A stretch of 43,996 nt of DNA from Nanobdellota archaeon (lineage in GTDB: Archaea > Nanobdellota > Nanobdellia > Parvarchaeales > Parvarchaeaceae): positions 1 to 43,996 of the forward strand of contig JAKBJF010000005.1 of the NCBI GenBank assembly GCA_021836125.1, read 5' to 3'. Under the pieces are notes generated by a model. The model saw only the letters and a program-made list of their open reading frames with translations, was not told the origin of the DNA and did no database searches. This document shows, in pieces, positions 13,565 to 23,482 of the stretch. A program made the position numbers and the translations under genes. Every line of letters begins with the position of its first letter. Within the stretch, counting starts at the first letter, position 1.

Positions 13565-16500
13565 TTAATCGATTGGGGCGCCATTATTATAACTTGTTGC
13601 GACTCCAAATAGATTATCTGAACAAAATAATCCGAAGCACGTTCCGACCAATAAATTTTTATTTTCAACGATACTGTTTGTAGAAGTGTCTATTATCGAC
13701 AAGTTTTCGATTAGTTTATTTCCAGATACGACTTGGTGGGTTAAGACATAAATGTATTGCCCATTGGGAGATTCGGCTAATCCTTCGGGAGTAGCACCGA
13801 GGGATATATTCGAAATTACGTTAGTCGAAAACGATGATGTAGAGATGACAGAAACAGTCTTGTTAAATGGATTTGAAATATAAAGATTTCCATTCTGTGA
13901 ACCTACAATCGCATAGTAGTCTGGAGAGTTAGGATTAAATGCGGTGCCGACTGCAAAACCAGGGACTACTGTGTTATCTGAAGTGTTTATTACATTTACT
14001 CTGTTATATAAGGCGTTTGTAACATAAAGATAGTCCAATTCTTTAATCCCATTGCCGTAATAACCAAATGCCATCTTAGCTGGTGCTGATCCGACGGATA
14101 TATTTTTTATAATAGTGTTTGTAGCGGTACTAACGACAGAAATCTGGTTCATCCCGTAATCCGAAATATACAGGTAATTCCCGTTCGGACTTAAAGTAAC
14201 GCCATATGCGCCTAATTCGCCAAAAGTCCAACCGACATGTATGTGCGCGACTACTGTGTTTGTTAAAGTGGATATCACTGAAACCTCATTTCCTTCGGTA
14301 GCGACATAAGCATATTGCCCATTTGGTGTTATCGCTATGTCAATTGGATCAACGGCTACATTTATAGTTGAAACAACCGTATTCGTGGCCGTGTCTATTA
14401 CCGATACGGTATTCGAGTTACTATTTGCTACATAAACATAATTTCCGCCTGGAGTCATTGCTAGGCCTTCAGGAGATTTGCCAACGGGTATTGTAGAGAC
14501 TATATTATAAGTTGAATTATCTACAACCAAAACTTTATCTGCTAAACTATCCGTTATGTAAATACATCCTTTCGGAGTAAGGGCAAAATTTATAGGATTC
14601 GTCGAACCCAGCGATTCTGTACCCGAGTAAGGCGACGCTGTATATGGGCAATGCACACCCGTGGATGGACCGCCTATCGAAAACGGATAAGATGATGGTG
14701 TCGTAACAGATGTAATAAATTGTATAATCGATGATGTAGAAGTAACTGTCGAGCCATCATAAGTAACACTCCAAGCTGCCCCCGAAGGAAGACCTGACTC
14801 TGTGAATGCAGTTATACACTTTTGTTGTTCCGTAAAGCTTATTGTTTCTGTAGAACCTGCCTGTACATAGCCATCACTTGGAGTCGGTGCGTATACAGCA
14901 GAACAACCACTCAAGCCTGCGGAGCCTACGGTCGGAACTGTAAACCCGTAATTTTCATTTGCTGTCAAGAAATGTATCGGTCTAGGAGTCAGCGCGCTTT
15001 GGGATACGCCATTGTAGGTCACGGTCCAACTGGTGAAATTCGGAAGCCCGGTCTCTATAAATGCTGTCGAGACATTGAATGAAAGTATAGGGTTGCTTGT
15101 CCAATTTATATCGTTTATCTGTACGGGTATTATGTTGTATGTTTTAGGCGAAACAAGCAGCGTGTAGCTTATGCTCCATACCGTCGGCAGATTGTATGCC
15201 ATATAATACTGGGATAAAGGTGCATAGGTAAGATTCCCTGGTGATTGGAGCATACAGTTAACGATGTATCCATAAAGCACATTGTTAATAGGATTGCATT
15301 CTTCGTCCTGGCTTATATTGAACTCCCATGTCTTTCCGCCTTTGTAGGTCGACGTGAATACTGGTGTCGACCCGCCAGCGCAGGCCCCATTAAGGACGAA
15401 AGCTTTTCCGACGCTGTCGTACACATTGACCTGCGGTGCTGAGGTGGTACCAGTTTCGCTAATGCTGTAAAATTCTAATGAGTGCACTCCCAAATTGAGC
15501 ATGCCTAAAGGAACGTAAGTCCCTGCTGAGTAAAGACTCGGAGGTTGCGTTCCGGAGCAAAGCTGTCCGTTTCCGAAAAGATAGGTCGGATTAATATTTC
15601 CAACACAGTTCCTTGACGTACCGCCAGTGAAGAAACTTAAAGCATAATCGAACATACTGCCGTTAACGAAATTGGACAGTCCACTTATGCCAAAGTAAGG
15701 ATTCTGGAGAGTTATGATGTTCAACATATCAAAGGGATAGATAGACGACTTAAACAGTGCTTCTGATTCTAGGTATGAAGAAAAGAGATCTGTCGGATAA
15801 ATCTGGTTGTACAATGTCTGCGCTTCATATTGAGACACCGTCAATCCGCTCATATAATCATCCTTTATCTGGTTCTGAGCGTTGCTAGGCGCCATGGAAA
15901 CGTTCGTCGGATACGGCCCGACAAGGACGCCTATGCCTATCCCTACAACGCTTGAACCCGTGCCTGTAGACTGTAATACGAACGAATCGTTCTGAGATGA
16001 TTGAGTAATCTGAGCGTACGCAACGCACGAAGGTGGTTGGGGCGTTGTATAACCGGGTAGCGCGCTATTGCACGATTCACAAACTGCGCCGTAAGCCGAA
16101 CCTGGAGGTGTACCTGGCGGAGGTATAATTTTATTTTGTATGAAAGTAAAGTTGTATTTAGTGTATGACGCACTTGGGCAAGTTGAACTATAACTTACGG
16201 ATTCGTTGGAAATTGCCGTATTTGATATACTTGAACCGCTTCCGCTCGCGGCGCTTGAACACGCCTGTATCGTGCCAGAATAACCTGAAGGACAATTATA
16301 TGTCTCCTGCCATCCTCCGCTTACACTGGCATTCGTTATGGTCGGCTGTGTTATGTTGAAAGTCGTCCTGCACGCTTCGCATCCTCCGACAAGAAGTATA
16401 CTATAAGTCGAAGAGCTATACGGGTTTGGTACAGAAGGATTTGTGAACGCAGACCAAGACCAGGAAGGCCCTGTCAGGCCATTGTCAATAGTTGCTGAGA

Positions 16501-19500
16501 TACCCTGGTCAGTCGGCACGGCACTTGATTGATTCTCGCATATGAAAGAGTTTCCTAAGCCCGTTTTTTCGGTCACATTCGTCCATGCATTAAATTTGGC
16601 CAAAGTTATACCTGCGTTGGTCACTATCCAACCGCTGCTTTTATTTATAGCCGTGAATGCGCTGTTCGTCAGGTCTGAAGTCTCGGAACAGTTAGCAGAA
16701 ATGCCGGTGCTGGACGGCGTCACGCTCAAAGTCGGCTTGGAGTTTACCGTTCGGCAGGCGTTTCCAGGCGTCTTATAACAGAGTTGAACGTTTCCTGTGC
16801 AGGATATTGAGCTGTTGTAATTCGGATTGTATACTTGGACTAGGTTAGCAGTATTCATGTTTATGGACTCTGTTATGCTGTATCTGGAAGGGGAAGGTTG
16901 TGTGTAAGAATTTGGATCATATACTGTGAGGTTTCCGCTGGTCGGAGCACACGAGTATGTCTTACCGTTTAGCGAGCCGACAAGGCAACCGCCCCCTACC
17001 GGGAAAACGGACGTATTTATACCTGATGTTTCTGCTGGTTCGCTGTGCGGTGCGCACTCTATAGAATTGTAGCTGCCCTGCTGCGGATACAAAGACTGCT
17101 GAACCTCCGGTGCTGCGCACAGGGTGTACATCGATACGGTCGTATTTACGGGGCACGTAGAGACGCCTATTACTCCACTGTTCCCATGATCCGGCAAGGC
17201 TATGGTTATTGGTGGATAATTGTTACCAGCTGGCAGCCCGCTGTATTCGGTTATATTTGATTCTAGTTGATTGCTTGGTAGATAGTTACTCCAGCTTCCA
17301 CCAACATAGAATTGGGGTTGTTTTACGACTGCGACTCCGGAAGTGGTAACGTTTTTAGAAAACTGACATGCATCGAAAACAGAATAGCTGCCAGATCCCA
17401 GTGTGATATTTAAAATGCCGGGTTCATAAGCCAACCCTATGTTCTGGCCATTATAAACGATCTCGTTACCGGAAGATGCGACAGAAAAATTCGAATCATA
17501 GCTTCCCAAATACAACGGCATGCAGTACAGTTGAGCACCTGTGTTGGATAAAGTGTTCGCGCTTACCGGTGTGCCCTCTGGCAGGCTAAATGTTCCTGCA
17601 CTAACAGAAGAACTCTGCGAAACGTCTACACATGAATTCTGGAGATATGTCCCGGCATTAACGGTTACGGGGTTGTCTTGTATGCTATTCGATAGGTATG
17701 AAGAATAGCTAGAACAGCCTGTATATTCCGGACCCAATACCGAAAACGCATCGTTGTTATTACTCAAGGCTGCGTTAAAACTTGATGCGAGTGAGTTAGA
17801 TACATTGAAGCTTATGGGCGAGCCTGCCCCGGATAAAGTGTCTGTAACGACCGGCGCGCCATTGTAGAAGCAATAAGTGCTAGTTATCGTCTGAGACGGG
17901 TTAGTCACTTGATAAAGCTTGTTCGAATAGCTTATGCCGCCGACAGATTCTGGCCAGACTACTTGCTGCGAAGCCGTGTAAGACACTCCGAAACAATCCA
18001 CTACTGGTCCCTCAGCAAGAATAGACAGTGAATTTGATGTGGCGGATACGTTGTTGAACAAAAGATCACCCAAAGACGGGTTTGAAGGCATTGAAAAGTT
18101 GCTGACGCATGGACCGTATGCTGGCTTGCAATATGCAAGAATATCGGCAGAATAATTGTTGGTTTTGAGCGATGCTGAATACGCGGTTTGAGATACGTTC
18201 ATCCAGTTGTTAACGTACACTGGCTGCTGGGTTATCCCGTACAGTATTTGATACTGGTGCGTTCCTGTGGAGAGGGGCGTGGCTACGAAAATATATGAAC
18301 ATGATCCTCCTGTTATTGAAGGTATCATTTGTGAAGGCACCTCAGCATAAGGATATGGCGAATCTTGAGTGATCTTTATGTTGCTACAAGAAGTACTTGA
18401 CTGCGGCATGGAAAAAATTACTGGAACGGGAACGGTATTGTCCAAATTAAGCGATAGGTTATATATTGCTGAAGCACTGTCTCCATAAACTTCTGGACTA
18501 AATCCGTCTATCTTTCCCTCTGAAGTCCCGGTTCCAAGAGTAAGATTCTGAATTATTATAGATTTGTTAACCTTCACATTGCCGATGTTGTCTGTAAATA
18601 CCAACGTATAATTACCTTTCGAACTTAACTGGCAATTTGCCGGCGATGATGGCAAAGTAACGTTCCCGTCTTGGGCATTTAATGTGCCACATATACTAAT
18701 ATTCATAGCCGGTAGCGAACCTGAACTCGTAACCGAAACACTATATATCGTAACATTCTGAGATGTCACTGGCAAACCGTCGTAAGTCAAATAAAGCGAG
18801 CCTAACCTGTTTGATGAGGAAAAGTAACCTTGTACTGCCGGGCCGGTCCCAATGTCTGCACTACCAATGTATTGATTATTGGACGCATTGATTGCGACTA
18901 CACGTAGTTCTGGGATCGCAGAATCCAAATAACACGTGACGCTGCCGGCGCTGGAAACGTATTCTCCCGCATGTATCTGAGTAATAGAGCTATTGACACA
19001 AGAAAAGGGAGTATCGTTAAGATAATACATATAGAAGTTCACGCTGTTCCCTTTTGGTACATAAGTAGCAGATGCATATGTGAAAACAAACGATGCCTGC
19101 GTTATCGTCGGGTAAGTAGTCCTATTGATGAGTAACTGTGCTACATATCTGCCGTTTACCGGGTTAACCAAGGAAAAGTTAGCTGACACGGGTATTACTT
19201 TTCCAGGATAAGAAGTGTTTGAAACGTTGAGGTTGGAAGTGTTGTACATTATGACATTGAACGGCCCTATTGCAGATGAGACGTTTATTACGAAGTTGCC
19301 GCCGTTCGGGAAACATGATCCAAACGAAGTACTGTTCAGCGAAGTAACGCCGCTGCCCAATCCCGTAGATACTGTTATATTGGATTTTGGACAGTTGCCA
19401 TTTGGAAGTGAGAATTGGATCTTTTGCCCCGAAAAGTTAGAGTAATTATAAGCCTGTTTTATCATCTGGATTCTTAGAAGATTTGGACTTGCTTCGGTAT

Positions 19501-22500
19501 AAGGTACGCCCCCTACATTGTACTGATATGTACCATTATAAGGCAAAGCAGAAGCTGCTATCGTGAACCCTGCCACAGCGGAAGGGAAGGAGGTTATATT
19601 CCCAATACTAAGATAGCTGTTAGTGTCGTTCAAAAACGAGTATACCTGATTTAAGCTGTTAATAAGTGAAGACTGGCTGCCCGAACCAAAGAAGGCTACT
19701 GCTTCGCTCGAAAGAGACGAAACCTGAGGATTAAGCTGTGGTTTCTCGATTGTCATCGACACGCTTGATCTATACAGCAGAGGCATGTTATTGTAATTCA
19801 ATGCAACCACATCAGAATAAGGCATAAATAGCAGACCTCTCCAGCGGTTTATTACAGTTACCTGAGACGGACTTGGCGGTTCAAAGAAAGCCTGTGTAGC
19901 ATAGTTTATGCTGCTGGGACTGACCGGTTGTATGGACCAGAAAACGCTGAAGTCCCTTATATTGTCAGGAGAAGCGAAGCATGATATCGTCGTACCTACC
20001 GGTGCAGGCGGTGCAGTCGCCGGCGGCTTGTTTCCAGTAGACACACATCCAAGAAGCGCACCTAACAAAGACAATTGGCCGCACTTCGCCATCTGATAAT
20101 TTCCGGTTAGATTGTATATTCCAGTCCCATTCTGTAATATCATATCCGTTTGCGCGCTTACGTTCAATTCTGTTTGAGTGTTATTTGTTGCTGAAACACT
20201 GAAATTAAAGTTATCAGTATACACTGATGTGCTTGCGAATGGTGACTTCGGAAAGGAGAATTTGACGCCAGGTACTACGTCCCATATGCCAGTGGGAATT
20301 GAAAATTCATATGATGCCATGTATTGAGACAGCGGTGACTGGGGCAGTGAGGACTGTGATGCGGATGAAGTTATATATTCATTGTTATAATCTGTAAAGC
20401 TGTTGTTTATACCTGCCTGCACAAGTGAGTCTACGCTGTAGCCGTGTAACATACTGAACGAGGGGCTCAATGAACCTGGGCTGCTCGTATACCATGAGAC
20501 ATTGAACATGTTACCAAAGTAAACACTTAACTGGAATTCTCCGGCAAGAAGTTTTTTGAATAGAGGCATCGGTATCTCAACGGTAAACGTTGCATTTTGG
20601 CCCGGGCCTATCATAGGATCTTGCTGTGATGTTACCGGTTGCTGCACGTTTAAATCGGAACTATTGACACTCTGGAGAAAAGTGTTAGCTGTCCTTATTA
20701 CCATGCTATTTGACGTGCCGCCGCTTGTTGCAGTGACTGTACCTGTGTTAGCGTACATCCACATGCCGAGCAGAGAATCGTTAAATGGCCCATTAGAATA
20801 TAGAGTGCTTTGAGAGAACAGCTGCTGTATTGGTACCGGATTAAACGGGTGGCCGGGCATAGTGACGAACATGTCTGTGAAACTTCCTGAGAACGAATTG
20901 TTGTATCTAACTTGTATAACTCCAGTAGTAGGAGCCATAGCCTGAAGGAAAGTGTTATAAAGCGCGTATTTATTGCCCGCATTATCAGGATTCGGTGCTG
21001 CAACAGAAAACATTTGACTTATGTTATTGTCATTGAATAGCGCGACAAAGTACGGATTTGTTATGTTTGAAGTACCCACGTTTCTTACTGTCACTACGAG
21101 AGGTACTACTGCCGTATTGTTTGCGTTAAAGGATGGACAATCGGCAACAGCCGAGGCGAATATCGTATTTGATGCCTGTGGGTTGGCTGGATTCTTCATC
21201 CCGTTAAACTCGCCGCAGTACTGTCCTGCATTGTTGGCTATGTAGACGGACGTTATCCATGCATCATATATTTTACCTACATTTATACCGTTTGGCGTAC
21301 ATGCAATATTTGTTGCATAAATCCCTTGGTTAAAATTCATATAATTATTGCTGAAGCTCGAATTGAAGCAGTCTGAACTTGGGAAGAACGAGTTGCACTG
21401 TCCTATAGCTACAGAATAATTCTCTAAATAATCAGGTGCAAGGACATCTGTGAAATTCGGAGGCGTATAGAATCCTGACGCCGTATTGAAGTTTTCACCG
21501 TAGAAACAGAAACTACTGAGCGCTTTCTGGGTAAAATTGTTTAATGAAAAAGCAAGATCATTGCCTGGGTTCTGTGGGCCTATGTCTTCCATATTGAAAA
21601 AAGTTTGCGGCCAGATCGTCTCAAGTGAACTTGGAAAAGGACTAAACAAAGGATTACCCAATACATACTGTCCTACCGGCCATTTACTTGACACGTCATA
21701 ACTCCCCGGAATTACTTGATCCCAAAAAAGAGTCGGTGATATCGTATTTACGCTGGAACTTTGTTCAAACGTGCAATTCCCTTTTCCAGGGGAATAAAGA
21801 CCGGGTATCTGGCTGCAAATCGGGTATACGCCGTCAAATGCAAAGGAATCGTACGCATAAGGGTACAGTCCGGAAAAATGGTGCGTTATCCCGAGCATAG
21901 CCAATTGGTACGGTGCAGTTATTATATCTATCGCAGTAGCAAAGTTTGTATTCCCTATGCCTGGATAATATTCCATCTGCAGGTTCGGTATCTTATATAT
22001 CGATGAATATGTCCCGTCTAAAATACTTTGTAAGTCTAATGGGGGGAGGGCTGCTGAAAGCTGATTTTCATAATAAGCGATCACAAACGCAGGATTGTTA
22101 GACTGTGAAAATACTGAAGTCATTGACGGCGGAGCCCCGTCCACGAAGATCCTAACGAATCCAGACCCGACATCGCCCGGTGCGGATCCTGTGAAGTAGG
22201 TATCGTTTATTTCGGTGGCAAAAGTCTGCGGAACGTCCAAGTATCTTTTCATCGTCTGAGCTGCTTTTGACCCCTTAAAGTCCGCGTAGTTTATGTGCGG
22301 GTCTGAAAAATTCACATCGGATGGAATAGTATCGAGTAGTCCCTGAAATTGCCATGGAGAAGTCGAACCGTCCTCAAGATACATTGTAGACAAAGATTGA
22401 TCAAGACCTATACTATTCGCAAGCCCGACGGACGGCGTAAAGCCGGTAAGATCATATATCGGGTAAAAGGATCTACCTAACACGTCAAAATAAGTATGGC

Positions 22501-23473
22501 TGTCTATGAAAGTTGAACCACAGGATATGGAAGGTATTATAAGTTCCGCATTATTAGGTATTCCGTTATCATTTGGCAGCGAGAATTGTTGGGTGTTGCT
22601 GTCGAAGACGGCATAGTAATAGCTTGCCTGGGAATTTGTTGGATCCGTACCTGTGTATTTCTGTATGACTCCTAAGCCTAGACTAGATTTATTATATCCT
22701 GTCACGACTGGACCAGGGGGGTTATCCTGCTGTATAGAACCTAGATAGTTCTGCGGCTGTACCTGTCCAGACCCATCTCCTATACAATATCCCATATCAA
22801 ATGGATCAAAAGGATAATCTGGAAAGGCAGAGAATAGTTGCGGTGCCTGGCTTACCTGGCAGGCTGGATATGGCGAACCGCCTCCTTCTGCAGCTTGAGT
22901 CGTTGAGGGGAACCCGAAGAACCCTGTGAACTGTTCCCATTTTCCAGCATTAGAATCTGACACGCTACCTACGTAATTGGCAGTCGCCCAAGTAATAGAA
23001 CTAGTAAGGCTAGGAAACCACCCATTCCATGTTACTGAAAAATGTGAAGGAGTTATTGTGCCAGTTTCGTTACAGTAAAATTGGCCGTTGCTAAAACTAA
23101 AAACTCGCCCTGGAATAAATTTCTCGTTATAGTTCGAATCGCTCTGTGCCGAGCCAACACCCTGGAAATTTGAATACCAATTCCAATAATTTGATGAGTT
23201 GGCGCTTATCTCCGAATTTATCACTGCTGGATTTATATTATTGGAAGATGACAACGTGGATTGAGGGGGCAGACCTCCTCCGATGTTATTATCTGTACTT
23301 GTATTTGTGGACGTGCTAAATATAGAAGCATCCTGCTGCTGCGTTGTAGTGGTGAAATTACCGTAAACCCTGGCGGAAAACGCGAAAATAAGCGCAAAGA
23401 GCACCACTACGAGCATATAATATCTTCCGCGCGAATACGCTGGTTTTATTTTAAATTTGCTATGTTGTTTCAT
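13565..23473 (-). CDS. Giant 3302-residue surface protein with C-terminal beta-propeller
   Basis: The last gene of a five-gene block. The N-terminus is basic, then hydrophobic at about 20-37 (MLVVVLFALIFAFSARVYGN): a signal peptide or N-terminal anchor. About 2760 residues of Ser/Asn/Tyr-rich, beta-type, sequon-dense sequence follow, with many Cys, some in clusters (CPVNTTVSMYTLC, ECAPHS, CESCNS). Two GLP modules occupy about 2800-2969 (FIETGLPNFTSWTV, FTESGLPSGAAWSV). Residues 2970-3302 form a beta-propeller of YVTN type, which I read as seven blades with units such as VYVANSNSNTVSVIDTATN and SPNGNYLYISD. The protein ends freely after the propeller with no C-terminal anchor. It starts 9 bp after the preceding gene. 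Role unknown; a long outward-reaching adhesin or stalk is the likeliest reading. Confidence 0.88.
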   Translation of the reverse strand: MKQHSKFKIKPAYSRGRYYMLVVVLFALIFAFSARVYGNFTTTTQQQDASIFSTSTNTSTDNNIGGGLPPQSTLSSSNNINPAVINSEISANSSNYWNWYSNFQGVGSAQSDSNYNEKFIPGRVFSFSNGQFYCNETGTITPSHFSVTWNGWFPSLTSSITWATANYVGSVSDSNAGKWEQFTGFFGFPSTTQAAEGGGSPYPACQVSQAPQLFSAFPDYPFDPFDMGYCIGDGSGQVQPQNYLGSIQQDNPPGPVVTGYNKSSLGLGVIQKYTGTDPTNSQASYYYAVFDSNTQQFSLPNDNGIPNNAELIIPSISCGSTFIDSHTYFDVLGRSFYPIYDLTGFTPSVGLANSIGLDQSLSTMYLEDGSTSPWQFQGLLDTIPSDVNFSDPHINYADFKGSKAAQTMKRYLDVPQTFATEINDTYFTGSAPGDVGSGFVRIFVDGAPPSMTSVFSQSNNPAFVIAYYENQLSAALPPLDLQSILDGTYSSIYKIPNLQMEYYPGIGNTNFATAIDIITAPYQLAMLGITHHFSGLYPYAYDSFAFDGVYPICSQIPGLYSPGKGNCTFEQSSSVNTISPTLFWDQVIPGSYDVSSKWPVGQYVLGNPLFSPFPSSLETIWPQTFFNMEDIGPQNPGNDLAFSLNNFTQKALSSFCFYGENFNTASGFYTPPNFTDVLAPDYLENYSVAIGQCNSFFPSSDCFNSSFSNNYMNFNQGIYATNIACTPNGINVGKIYDAWITSVYIANNAGQYCGEFNGMKNPANPQASNTIFASAVADCPSFNANNTAVVPLVVTVRNVGTSNITNPYFVALFNDNNISQMFSVAAPNPDNAGNKYALYNTFLQAMAPTTGVIQVRYNNSFSGSFTDMFVTMPGHPFNPVPIQQLFSQSTLYSNGPFNDSLLGMWMYANTGTVTATSGGTSNSMVIRTANTFLQSVNSSDLNVQQPVTSQQDPMIGPGQNATFTVEIPMPLFKKLLAGEFQLSVYFGNMFNVSWYTSSPGSLSPSFSMLHGYSVDSLVQAGINNSFTDYNNEYITSSASQSSLPQSPLSQYMASYEFSIPTGIWDVVPGVKFSFPKSPFASTSVYTDNFNFSVSATNNTQTELNVSAQTDMILQNGTGIYNLTGNYQMAKCGQLSLLGALLGCVSTGNKPPATAPPAPVGTTISCFASPDNIRDFSVFWSIQPVSPSSINYATQAFFEPPSPSQVTVINRWRGLLFMPYSDVVALNYNNMPLLYRSSVSMTIEKPQLNPQVSSLSSEAVAFFGSGSQSSLINSLNQVYSFLNDTNSYLSIGNITSFPSAVAGFTIAASALPYNGTYQYNVGGVPYTEASPNLLRIQMIKQAYNYSNFSGQKIQFSLPNGNCPKSNITVSTGLGSGVTSLNSTSFGSCFPNGGNFVINVSSAIGPFNVIMYNTSNLNVSNTSYPGKVIPVSANFSLVNPVNGRYVAQLLINRTTYPTITQASFVFTYASATYVPKGNSVNFYMYYLNDTPFSCVNSSITQIHAGEYVSSAGSVTCYLDSAIPELRVVAINASNNQYIGSADIGTGPAVQGYFSSSNRLGSLYLTYDGLPVTSQNVTIYSVSVTSSGSLPAMNISICGTLNAQDGNVTLPSSPANCQLSSKGNYTLVFTDNIGNVKVNKSIIIQNLTLGTGTSEGKIDGFSPEVYGDSASAIYNLSLNLDNTVPVPVIFSMPQSSTSCSNIKITQDSPYPYAEVPSQMIPSITGGSCSYIFVATPLSTGTHQYQILYGITQQPVYVNNWMNVSQTAYSASLKTNNYSADILAYCKPAYGPCVSNFSMPSNPSLGDLLFNNVSATSNSLSILAEGPVVDCFGVSYTASQQVVWPESVGGISYSNKLYQVTNPSQTITSTYCFYNGAPVVTDTLSGAGSPISFNVSNSLASSFNAALSNNNDAFSVLGPEYTGCSSYSSYLSNSIQDNPVTVNAGTYLQNSCVDVSQSSSVSAGTFSLPEGTPVSANTLSNTGAQLYCMPLYLGSYDSNFSVASSGNEIVYNGQNIGLAYEPGILNITLGSGSYSVFDACQFSKNVTTSGVAVVKQPQFYVGGSWSNYLPSNQLESNITEYSGLPAGNNYPPITIALPDHGNSGVIGVSTCPVNTTVSMYTLCAAPEVQQSLYPQQGSYNSIECAPHSEPAETSGINTSVFPVGGGCLVGSLNGKTYSCAPTSGNLTVYDPNSYTQPSPSRYSITESINMNTANLVQVYNPNYNSSISCTGNVQLCYKTPGNACRTVNSKPTLSVTPSSTGISANCSETSDLTNSAFTAINKSSGWIVTNAGITLAKFNAWTNVTEKTGLGNSFICENQSSAVPTDQGISATIDNGLTGPSWSWSAFTNPSVPNPYSSSTYSILLVGGCEACRTTFNITQPTITNASVSGGWQETYNCPSGYSGTIQACSSAASGSGSSISNTAISNESVSYSSTCPSASYTKYNFTFIQNKIIPPPGTPPGSAYGAVCESCNSALPGYTTPQPPSCVAYAQITQSSQNDSFVLQSTGTGSSVVGIGIGVLVGPYPTNVSMAPSNAQNQIKDDYMSGLTVSQYEAQTLYNQIYPTDLFSSYLESEALFKSSIYPFDMLNIITLQNPYFGISGLSNFVNGSMFDYALSFFTGGTSRNCVGNINPTYLFGNGQLCSGTQPPSLYSAGTYVPLGMLNLGVHSLEFYSISETGTTSAPQVNVYDSVGKAFVLNGACAGGSTPVFTSTYKGGKTWEFNISQDEECNPINNVLYGYIVNCMLQSPGNLTYAPLSQYYMAYNLPTVWSISYTLLVSPKTYNIIPVQINDINWTSNPILSFNVSTAFIETGLPNFTSWTVTYNGVSQSALTPRPIHFLTANENYGFTVPTVGSAGLSGCSAVYAPTPSDGYVQAGSTETISFTEQQKCITAFTESGLPSGAAWSVTYDGSTVTSTSSIIQFITSVTTPSSYPFSIGGPSTGVHCPYTASPYSGTESLGSTNPINFALTPKGCIYITDSLADKVLVVDNSTYNIVSTIPVGKSPEGLAMTPGGNYVYVANSNSNTVSVIDTATNTVVSTINVAVDPIDIAITPNGQYAYVATEGNEVSVISTLTNTVVAHIHVGWTFGELGAYGVTLSPNGNYLYISDYGMNQISVVSTATNTIIKNISVGSAPAKMAFGYYGNGIKELDYLYVTNALYNRVNVINTSDNTVVPGFAVGTAFNPNSPDYYAIVGSQNGNLYISNPFNKTVSVISTSSFSTNVISNISLGATPEGLAESPNGQYIYVLTHQVVSGNKLIENLSIIDTSTNSIVENKNLLVGTCFGLFCSDNLFGVATSYNNGAPID
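13568..14566 (-). repeat. Seven-blade YVTN beta-propeller coding repeat
   Basis: Residues 2970-3302 consist of about 40-50-residue units with the pattern [VI]-Y-V-x-N-x-x-x-N-x-[VI]-x-V-I-x-T-x-T-N followed by V-x-x-I-x-V-G-x-x-P and x-x-P-N-G-x-Y. I count seven: they begin near YITDSLADK, YVYVANSNS, YAYVATEGN, YLYISDYGM, YLYVTNALY, LYISNPFNK and YIYVLTHQV. Seven is the commonest closed propeller number. Such propellers occur in archaeal surface-layer and adhesion proteins. Confidence 0.85.
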
Positions 23474-23482
23474 AGACCCTTA

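Noticed and set aside
13565-23473. The giant gene as an artefact of joined frames or a polyketide/non-ribosomal synthetase
   Set aside because: The frame is open without interruption for 9.9 kb, composition is uniform and extracellular, and no synthetase motif is present.
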